A stretch of 64,000 nucleotides of DNA, from contig JAFXTU010000016.1 in the NCBI GenBank assembly GCA_017535635.1, positions 26,091 to 90,090 on the forward strand, in the 5' to 3' direction. The position numbers and the translations under genes are program-made. This stretch comes from Oscillospiraceae bacterium (GTDB taxonomy: Bacteria; Bacillota; Clostridia; Oscillospirales; Oscillospiraceae). Under the pieces are notes generated by a model, which made no database searches, had not been told where the DNA came from, and saw nothing but the letters and a program-made list of their open reading frames with translations. Positions within the stretch are counted from its first letter, which is position 1. Each line of letters begins with the position of its first letter. Below, in pieces: positions 58,090 to 64,000 of the stretch.

Positions 58090-59297
58090 AGAAGCTTTCT
58101 CTCGCCTCACAAATATTCATAGCTCTGATTCTTGGCATCATTGTCGGTATTCTTTGTACGGGCCATTCGAACATCGCAGCCGTTTATATCAGGCCGATCG
58201 GAACGATTTTCCTGAATCTGATCAAATGGGTCGTTACGCCGCTGGTATTCTTTTCCATTATGGCCGGCGTAATTTCCATGCGGGACATCAAAAAGGTCGG
58301 CTCCATCGGTCTTAAAACGGTCGTCTACTATATGTGTACGACTGCTTTTGCCGTTACCATCGGCTTGATCCTCGCCAGCTTGTTCAAAGGAATATTCCCT
58401 GTTCTTCAAACAACCGATCTGGCGTATGAAGCCTCTGCCTCCGTTAATTTCATGGATACCCTGGTCGGTATCTTCCCTTCCAACTTTTTCGCGCCTTTCG
58501 TTCAGGCCAATATGCTGCAGATCATTGTGGCCAGTCTGATCATCGGCTTCGCGCTGCTTCTGGTCGGTCAGAAGAAAGAACTTGAGTTCAAATTGGTTGA
58601 AACACTCAACGACGTATTTATGAAAGCCATGGAGATGATCGTAAAGCTCTCTCCCATCGGCGTATTCTGCCTGATCTGTCCTGTTGTGGCGGAAAACGGT
58701 CCGGCAGTTTTAGGCTCGCTCGCAAAGGTTCTCCTTGTCGCCTACATGGGGTACGTCCTTCATGCCATATTCGTGTATTCCGGTGCTGTAAAGCTTTTCG
58801 CCGGCATGAATCCACTTGCCTTTTTTAAAGGCATGCTCCCTGCGATCATGTTCGCTTTTTCCTCTGCTTCTTCGGTAGGAACGCTTCCCATAAATATGGA
58901 ATGTACCGAAAAGCTGGGCGCGGATAAGAGCATTTCTTCCTTCGTTCTTCCTCTTGGCGCCACGATCAACATGGACGGAACCGCAATTTACCAGGGCGTT
59001 TGCGCTGTTTTTATTGCTTCCTGCTTTGGCATCAGCCTGACGTTTCCCCAGATGCTCACCATTGTCCTGACTGCCACCCTGGCCTCCATCGGCACTGCGG
59101 GCGTACCGGGCGCCGGCATGGTCATGCTTGCCATGGTGCTGAGTTCTGTTGGCCTCCCGGTGGAAGGAATCGCATTGGTCGCCGGAATCGACCGCATTTT
59201 TGACATGGGACGGACAACGGTAAACATCACAGGAGACGCTTCCTGCACGATCGTTGTCTCTGCTATGGAGCGCAAAAGACTAAAACGAACAGTCTGA
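58086..59297 (+). CDS. Dicarboxylate/amino acid:cation symporter (DAACS)
   Basis: A 403-residue transporter of the GltP/SstT fold with eight TM helices and two re-entrant loops. Substrate- and cation-site motifs: SSASSVGTLPINMECTEKLG, PLGATINMDGTAIYQG, AGVPGAGMVMLAMVL and DRIFDMGRTTVNITGD. Probably imports glutamate, aspartate, serine or a C4-dicarboxylate with Na+ or H+. Translationally coupled to the small gene before it. Confidence 0.93.
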   Translation: MKKLSLASQIFIALILGIIVGILCTGHSNIAAVYIRPIGTIFLNLIKWVVTPLVFFSIMAGVISMRDIKKVGSIGLKTVVYYMCTTAFAVTIGLILASLFKGIFPVLQTTDLAYEASASVNFMDTLVGIFPSNFFAPFVQANMLQIIVASLIIGFALLLVGQKKELEFKLVETLNDVFMKAMEMIVKLSPIGVFCLICPVVAENGPAVLGSLAKVLLVAYMGYVLHAIFVYSGAVKLFAGMNPLAFFKGMLPAIMFAFSSASSVGTLPINMECTEKLGADKSISSFVLPLGATINMDGTAIYQGVCAVFIASCFGISLTFPQMLTIVLTATLASIGTAGVPGAGMVMLAMVLSSVGLPVEGIALVAGIDRIFDMGRTTVNITGDASCTIVVSAMERKRLKRTV

Positions 59298-59356
59298 TAG
59301 AATACGTGCGATGCAAAAGGAAGCGAAAACCAGCGCAGGCGACCGCGTATTGCCTT

Positions 59357-59370
59357 TTTCTTTGTTTACA
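59357..59370. repeat. Boundary motif copy at the symporter/AAA junction
   Basis: TTTCTTTGTTTACA, matching the motif at the integrase end (63097-63110, TTTCTTTGTCTACA), at 61739-61752 and, with changes, at 55956-55969. Confidence 0.5.
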
Positions 59371-59412
59371 GCATCGCAATAACTGCCTCGCCGCATCTGA
59401 CTCGTTTATTCA

Positions 59413-59499
59413 CGAAGGAACAATGCAAATTTGTATTGTTCCTTCGGCGTTTTATATTGTTCTCTCGATGTTGACATTGTTCTGATAAGTGGGTATACT
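59413..59499 (+). promoter_or_regulatory. Promoter with four ATTGTTC half-sites
   Basis: TTGACA (59471-59476), 17-bp spacer, TATACT (59494-59499). ATTGTTC occurs at 59435, 59456 and 59476, and inverted at 59418, i.e. 17-21 bp apart. The first two form a 12-bp dyad (59413-59424 with 59435-59446) that could also act as a terminator for the symporter. Confidence 0.72.
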
Positions 59500-59532
59500 A
59501 CTGGTAAATACGACAGCATTGGAGGTCTTTCC

Positions 59533-61395
59533 GTGGCTGAGTTGATAAGCACGGTGGAAGCCGCGGCGCTTTGGAATCTGTCCCCGCGGCGGGTGGCCAT
59601 TTTGTGCAAAGAAGGGCGCATCCCCGGCGCGGTCCTGGAGGGACGGCGCTGGCTGATCCCGGCAGACGCCCAAAAGCCTTCCGATCATCGGCTGAAAACC
59701 GCAGAAAATACGAAAACGCACAAACCGAAGCTGCTTCCCCTGCCCGTGGGCATCTCTGATTTCAAACGAGCCTCCACCCAATACTATTATGTGGATAAGA
59801 CCCTGCTCATCCGGGATTTCCTGGATGAACTGCCGGTGGTCTCCCTGTTCACTCGTCCCCGCCGCTTCGGGAAAACGCTGAATATGGACATGCTGCGCAC
59901 CTTTTTCGAGAAGACAGATGAGGACACCTCCGTATACTTCCGCAATAAGAACATCTGGAAATGCGGGCAACGATACCGCAATTATCAGGGCAAATATCCA
60001 GTCATCTATATCACCTTCAAGGACACAAAGCTCTCCAACTGGGCAGATACGCTGGCGGGCATCCGTTTTCTGTTCACCAACGAGTTCCAGCGGCACGGGG
60101 AGCTGGCCGACAGCCCCGAATGTACCGGCAGCGATAAGGATTACTATCGGAAAATTGTCAGCGGCACAGCCGGGGAAGCCGAACTGATGAACGCCCTTCT
60201 GGTCCTCTCAAAGATGCTCCATGCTCACCACGGCATCGCGCCGATCATCATCATCGACGAATATGACACGCCAATCCAACAGGGCCATATGCTGGGCTTC
60301 TATGACGAGGTCATTCGCTTCATGCGCAATCTGTTTTCCGGCGGCTTCAAGGATAACCCCCACCTCTCCTACGGCTTTCTGACCGGCATTCTCCGAGTGG
60401 CAAAGGAGAGCATTTTCAGCGGCCTGAACAACCTGAAGATCAACTCTATTCTGGACGAGCAATACAGCGAATACTTCGGCTTTACTGCACAAGAGGTTCG
60501 GCAGATGGCCGAGGATTACCACGTGCCGGAGAAGTACGCGGAGATCTGCGATTGGTACGACGGTTACCGCTTCGGTTCCTCTGACATCTTCAATCCCTGG
60601 TCTGTCATCAATTATTTCGGCCATGTCTGCAAGCCCAGGGCCTACTGGGTCTCCACCAGCTCCAACGACATCATCGGCGAGATCATGACCGGGGCCACGG
60701 CGGAGCTGTACGAAAAGCTGAATTCCCTCCTGCAGGGGAACACCGTCCTGACCTACATTGATACGGACGTGGTCTATCCGCGGATACGGGAGAACCCTTC
60801 CTCCGTTTACAGCTTCCTGCTGGTCACCGGCTACTTGAAGCTGGTCACCGCGGAGCTCTCCATGGGGGACGGCTATATGTGCGAGGTGGCGCTGCCGAAC
60901 AAGGAGATCGCCTACGTCTATAAAAAGGAGATCCTGGAAAAGCTGGACGGCCTGATTCCTCAGTCCACTGCCATTTCCATTCAGGAGGCGCTGTACACGG
61001 GGAATGCGGACGATCTGCAAAAGCAGCTGGAAACCCTGCTGCTGCAATCCGCCAGCTATTACGATACTGCGGGAGAGATGTTCTACCATGGCCTGATGCT
61101 GGGTCTGACGGCAATGATGGACGACCGCTACCTTGTCGCCTCCAACCGGGAATCCGGCGAGGGGCGCTATGATCTGGCGCTGGAGCCGAAGGGTACGGCC
61201 CTGCCGGGAATCCTCATTGAGTTGAAGGCGGAGCGGAATGCTTCGGCGGAAGAACTGAAATCCCTGGCAAAGGCAGCACTGGAGCAGATCGACAAGCGGA
61301 AATATGACGCCGGTTTGAAAGCGAAGGGCGTTAAAAAGGTTCTGAAATACGGCGTCGCATTCAGCGGGAAATCGGTGGAGATTATGGTTGGATAG
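59533..61395 (+). CDS. HTH-AAA-ATPase-PD(D/E)XK nuclease fusion
   Basis: A 620-residue protein. An excisionase/MerR-like helix-turn-helix (AELISTVEAAALWNLSPRRVAILCKEGRIPGA, residues 2-40) precedes an AAA-ATPase-like domain (about 70-350: PVGISDFKRASTQYYYVDKT, TRPRRFGKTLNMDMLRTFFE, IIIIDEYDTPIQQ) and a C-terminal PD-(D/E)XK-type domain (about 510-620: GEGRYDLALEPKG, GILIELKAER). The AAA-PDDEXK pair is very common in gut anaerobes with unknown role; the added HTH suggests DNA-site binding or autoregulation. GTG start follows GGAGGTCTTTCC. Confidence 0.88.
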   Translation: MAELISTVEAAALWNLSPRRVAILCKEGRIPGAVLEGRRWLIPADAQKPSDHRLKTAENTKTHKPKLLPLPVGISDFKRASTQYYYVDKTLLIRDFLDELPVVSLFTRPRRFGKTLNMDMLRTFFEKTDEDTSVYFRNKNIWKCGQRYRNYQGKYPVIYITFKDTKLSNWADTLAGIRFLFTNEFQRHGELADSPECTGSDKDYYRKIVSGTAGEAELMNALLVLSKMLHAHHGIAPIIIIDEYDTPIQQGHMLGFYDEVIRFMRNLFSGGFKDNPHLSYGFLTGILRVAKESIFSGLNNLKINSILDEQYSEYFGFTAQEVRQMAEDYHVPEKYAEICDWYDGYRFGSSDIFNPWSVINYFGHVCKPRAYWVSTSSNDIIGEIMTGATAELYEKLNSLLQGNTVLTYIDTDVVYPRIRENPSSVYSFLLVTGYLKLVTAELSMGDGYMCEVALPNKEIAYVYKKEILEKLDGLIPQSTAISIQEALYTGNADDLQKQLETLLLQSASYYDTAGEMFYHGLMLGLTAMMDDRYLVASNRESGEGRYDLALEPKGTALPGILIELKAERNASAEELKSLAKAALEQIDKRKYDAGLKAKGVKKVLKYGVAFSGKSVEIMVG

Positions 61396-61489
61396 ATCTG
61401 AAGGATTATGATCATCAGTCCAGTCGGTTTACTTGTTTTATAGAATGTCGACAGGACACGAAATACCAAAGATGTAAGGACAAGACAGT

Positions 61490-61729
61490 ATGACAGACTA
61501 TGAGAATTTGAAAAAGAGTTATATAACCGCAATGCAGCTTGGATTACAGTTTTGCGGTTATTACGATGAAGCAAAGCGTGGAAATGATATTCTACATCAA
61601 TTCTGCAAAACATTTGTCGAGAATAGTCAGTACGGTGATTACGCCAAGGAGAACATGAAGCAAGAGCTGGAAGTATTAAAAGCTTCTCTTTTACATGAGA
61701 TAGAGTTGTATTTCCAAGGGCAGTTTTGA
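61490..61729 (+). CDS. Small hypothetical protein
   Basis: A 79-residue soluble helical protein, MTDYENLKKSYITAMQLGLQ..., with no recognised family. AAGGACAAGACAGT gives a modest ribosome site. AT-rich compared with the preceding gene. It stands between the AAA-nuclease protein and integrase remnant C. Confidence 0.55.
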   Translation: MTDYENLKKSYITAMQLGLQFCGYYDEAKRGNDILHQFCKTFVENSQYGDYAKENMKQELEVLKASLLHEIELYFQGQF

Positions 61730-61738
61730 AGCCGTTTT

Positions 61739-61790
61739 TTTCTTTGTCTACACCGACGCAGACCGTGAGCCGCTGACTGTCTCTTTCGGC
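61739..61790 (-). pseudogene. Integrase 3'-end remnant C
   Basis: Minus strand: KETVSGSRSASV-stop, against GAVSGSRSALV-stop of the integrase. The 44-bp DNA match to 63097-63140 has few changes. The boundary motif TTTCTTTGTCTACA is at 61739-61752. Upstream sequence diverges at once. Confidence 0.85.
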
Positions 61791-62026
61791 GCATGGGCAA
61801 ATGAACCTCCATCAAAGAAGATCATTCAGCAGATTTGTGTACTTAGTCTTCTGCTGGAGGTTAGCGCCGCCGTATACGTCCAATGTAAAGATACATTCTT
61901 GCGACCGAGGATTTCGTAAAGCGACTGGGTATTACTGTGAATCCATTGAAACTAGGGCAAAAAGCGTTATACGAATTATAGTCCCAATTAATTATTCCTT
62001 AGTCAACATACAGGGAGACTACACTA

Positions 62027-63082
62027 ATGAATAACATACTCATAACAGGTTTGCCGTTGAGCAACCCCGAACCCGAACATGCCCCATGTAACATTGTTTA
62101 TACTGATCTGTTTTTACATCCTTCATATGTTCTTTGGGCAGATAGAATTCTCATTCCAAAGCCTATTTGGGCTCTCTTGTCCAAAGAGAACTTCGGCAGA
62201 GGCAAGGGTGAAGGAATCCTCAAGCTTATAGTTGATATGCTCCTTGACGCTGGTATTGCAAGTATTATCGACACTTCAACTTTTTTAACCACTGCTACTT
62301 GGGAAAAAATCGATAAGCAGATCATAAAGGACATTGAGCTTCTGAAAACTGTATACTCTCAAACTGATACCAATCTTTCTGAAGAAATGGTTTTAAAAAT
62401 CGAATCCCACGAATACTGTATACCTCGGTTGAGGTATATCTATGCCAGTTTGTTAGTCTCGAACAAAACAAATAGTCAATGTGTCTTTGATGCAGATGCT
62501 ATCTCCTTTTGTAGTAGCAAATTCGGTATTTCTCTCAACAATCCAACATTAAAGAACAAGATGGGAAATGATGGTCTCTGCGAGGTGTTTAGTTCAATAC
62601 TACCTGACGATTTATGGGCTCCAGCAAAGCTGATAATGTCAGGCTGCAGGACTTGCAAGAAAATGGAAGATACGTGCTTTGATACTTTCTTAGCTGAAAC
62701 CGAGAACGAATTGAAACGATACCTCGAATGGCGTGACTATGACGAAATACATCAAATCAAGGAGGTTGTGAACCGGATAATTACTCAGCGAAACAAGCGA
62801 GATGGTCTCTTGATGCCGAAAGATATACGCAGGGAGTTTGAGCAAGAAAAGGATAAGCATAACCGTATTCTTCACAAACGGTTTCATACTGCGAAAAGGT
62901 GGTCCCGGTTTATAACCCTTTTATCCGTTCCTGCTGGGATTTTTAGTTTTACTAGTGGCAATCCAGTCGTTGGAGTAGTATCCGAATCAATAGCTGCTAT
63001 GGGAGCGATTACTTCTTTTGCAATCGAGGAGTACGAAGAAAAACACAATTGGATCAATTTCACACTGAAGGCCAAAGAATGA
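62027..63082 (+). CDS. Unrecognised 351-aa protein with C-terminal membrane pair
   Basis: A 351-residue protein in the AT-rich final cargo module. The first 280 residues are soluble (VYTDLFLHPSYVLWADRILI; CKKMEDTCFDTFLAETENEL; a helical FEQEKDKHNRILHKRFHTAKRW) and the last 60 hold two hydrophobic segments (FITLLSVPAGIFSF and GVVSESIAAMGAITSFAI). I do not recognise a family. Position between integrase remnant C and the intact integrase marks it as cargo, perhaps a defence effector that acts at the membrane. ATG at 62027 has AGGGAG. Confidence 0.75.
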   Translation: MNNILITGLPLSNPEPEHAPCNIVYTDLFLHPSYVLWADRILIPKPIWALLSKENFGRGKGEGILKLIVDMLLDAGIASIIDTSTFLTTATWEKIDKQIIKDIELLKTVYSQTDTNLSEEMVLKIESHEYCIPRLRYIYASLLVSNKTNSQCVFDADAISFCSSKFGISLNNPTLKNKMGNDGLCEVFSSILPDDLWAPAKLIMSGCRTCKKMEDTCFDTFLAETENELKRYLEWRDYDEIHQIKEVVNRIITQRNKRDGLLMPKDIRREFEQEKDKHNRILHKRFHTAKRWSRFITLLSVPAGIFSFTSGNPVVGVVSESIAAMGAITSFAIEEYEEKHNWINFTLKAKE

Positions 63083-63105
63083 AACCCATCGGCATATTTC
63101 TTTGT

Positions 63106-64000
63106 CTACACCAACGCAGACCGTGAGCCGCTGACTGCCCCCTTCAGTTGGTCCTTTTCTGCTTTGATTCTGGCCCGCACCTCGGCGATCATCTGCTCCA
63201 GTAGCGGTTCCACCTCCTCCCGCGTTTTGGCGTAGACGGTGTGTACCTCCCGCTTGCCCTGGGCATTGGTGGGGGTGTAGCGGCCTTCAAAGAGGTGATC
63301 GTTCAACTCATAGATGCCGCCGGTGCCTGACTTGCGGATCTTGCCTTTGTAGGGCTTGAAACGTGCCCTCTCCGGTGGAATTTCCGTTTCGGCGGGTACT
63401 TCCCCTTCAGCGTCCTCGCGGGGCACAAACGCCTCCACACGCCCCAAACCCTGCTCGATCCGATTCGCCGCCCGGACCTGCATCGTATCCGTGATGTGGC
63501 TGTAGATGTCAATGGTCGTGGCGGAGGAGATGTGACCGACGATGGCGGAGAGGGTCTTGATGTCCATGCCGTGCTCCAGGGCGGTGGTGGCGAAGGTATG
63601 CCGAAGGTCGTGGAAGCGGATGTCCTTGCATTCCGCCCGCGCCAGCACCTTTTTCATCTTCCGGTAGACGCTCTGGGGGTCCACCGGGCTGCCCTCCAGC
63701 ACAGGCGACGGGAACATCCATTCCGAATCCGTCCGCTCTTTCAGCTCCTTCAGTACGTTCACCACTGCCGGCGGCAGGATGATCGTGCGGGAGGAGCTTT
63801 TTGTTTTCGGCTCAGAGATATGGAGCGCCCCCGCGACGCGGATCACCTGCCGTTCAACGCGCAGGGCGCCGGTCCGCAGGTCCAGATCGTCCCACCGGAG
63901 GCCGCAGAGCTCGCCCCGGCGCATCCCTGTGGAGAGCTCCAGCACGGCCTGCTCATAGAAATCGTTTTCCTTCGCCTGGATCAGAAACCGCTGCATTTCC
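63106..64000 (-). CDS. Tyrosine recombinase / integrase, partial
   Basis: The gene extends past the right edge; the C-terminal 298 residues are visible. Catalytic residues are complete: Arg in STGMRRGELCGLRWDD, His-x-x-Arg in FHDLRHTFATTALEHG, His in IVGHISSATTIDIY and the nucleophile Tyr in DIYSHI. An unusual 90-residue C-terminal extension (GKIRKSGTGGIYELNDHLFE, TPTNAQGKREVHTVYAKT) looks like the arm-binding domain normally found at the N-terminus. It probably moves this island; remnants A, B and C derive from this 3' end. Confidence 0.93.
   Translation of the reverse strand, partial: EMQRFLIQAKENDFYEQAVLELSTGMRRGELCGLRWDDLDLRTGALRVERQVIRVAGALHISEPKTKSSSRTIILPPAVVNVLKELKERTDSEWMFPSPVLEGSPVDPQSVYRKMKKVLARAECKDIRFHDLRHTFATTALEHGMDIKTLSAIVGHISSATTIDIYSHITDTMQVRAANRIEQGLGRVEAFVPREDAEGEVPAETEIPPERARFKPYKGKIRKSGTGGIYELNDHLFEGRYTPTNAQGKREVHTVYAKTREEVEPLLEQMIAEVRARIKAEKDQLKGAVSGSRSALV

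Noticed and set aside
61801..62034. 77-aa open frame before the 351-aa gene
   Set aside because: No ribosome site, mixed composition and no recognisable domain; it lies in leftover sequence after integrase remnant C.

Overview
The window looks like chromosome of a high-GC anaerobic Clostridia member, most likely an Oscillospiraceae/gut-type Firmicute. The basis is the dgt-dnaG-rpoD cluster, RqcH with Mini-RNase III, PilMNO-type pilus genes, many short lipoproteins, and 4Fe-4S and Old-Yellow-type oxidoreductases. Species level is inference only. Ribosome sites are classical GGAGG-like. Many promoters are TTGNNN-17-TGNTANNNT, i.e. extended -10 vegetative promoters.

Region 1 (1-26.4 kb) is core chromosome. 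From left to right it holds: a partial unrecognised gene; an MscS channel; a zinc-ribbon membrane protein; an HD/HD-GYP protein; a minus-strand envelope operon (acyltransferase, PAP2 phosphatase, GtrA flippase, DUF169, EamA exporter); a probable 6S RNA; a rhodanese lipoprotein; a minus-strand operon comEA-response regulator-histidine kinase-mrnC-rqcH; a divergent D,D-carboxypeptidase-like protein that has lost all three catalytic motifs; PepF; a HAD phosphatase with MobB; a seven-hairpin intergenic array; a TPM-domain/zinc-ribbon pair; and a pilus block (pilM, pilN, pilO, prepilin peptidase and a pilin-like protein).

Region 2 (26.4-51.8 kb) carries rpoD, dnaG and dgt, then pth, a LysM protein, a tRNA-dihydrouridine synthase, a large three-repeat surface protein coupled to an acyltransferase, a barnase-like lipoprotein followed by a barstar-DUF169 fusion, an ABC exporter with a perfect 25-bp operator-like palindrome, a minus-strand operon of an enoate-reductase-like flavoenzyme and two lipoproteins, and a GNAT and a PNPOx-like protein.

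Region 3 (51.9-64.0 kb) is an accessory island next to a tRNA-Pro(UGG). Base composition drops sharply in parts of it. Cargo comprises a SIR2-STAND protein, a membrane-anchored Mrr nuclease, a SLOG-like protein with a divergent XRE regulator and three matching operators, an SRAP protein with a dicarboxylate symporter, an HTH-AAA-PD(D/E)XK protein, and an unrecognised 351-aa protein. A tyrosine integrase runs off the right edge. Cargo modules are separated by decayed copies of the integrase 3' end and by a recurring TTTCTTTGT-TA-A motif. This suggests serial insertion or recombination at the integrase terminus. A 153-bp IS66-like MITE and a second 155-bp inverted-repeat unit lie in the first module.

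The strongest candidates for something undescribed are the integrase-end-punctuated defence island and the barnase lipoprotein/barstar-DUF169 pair.
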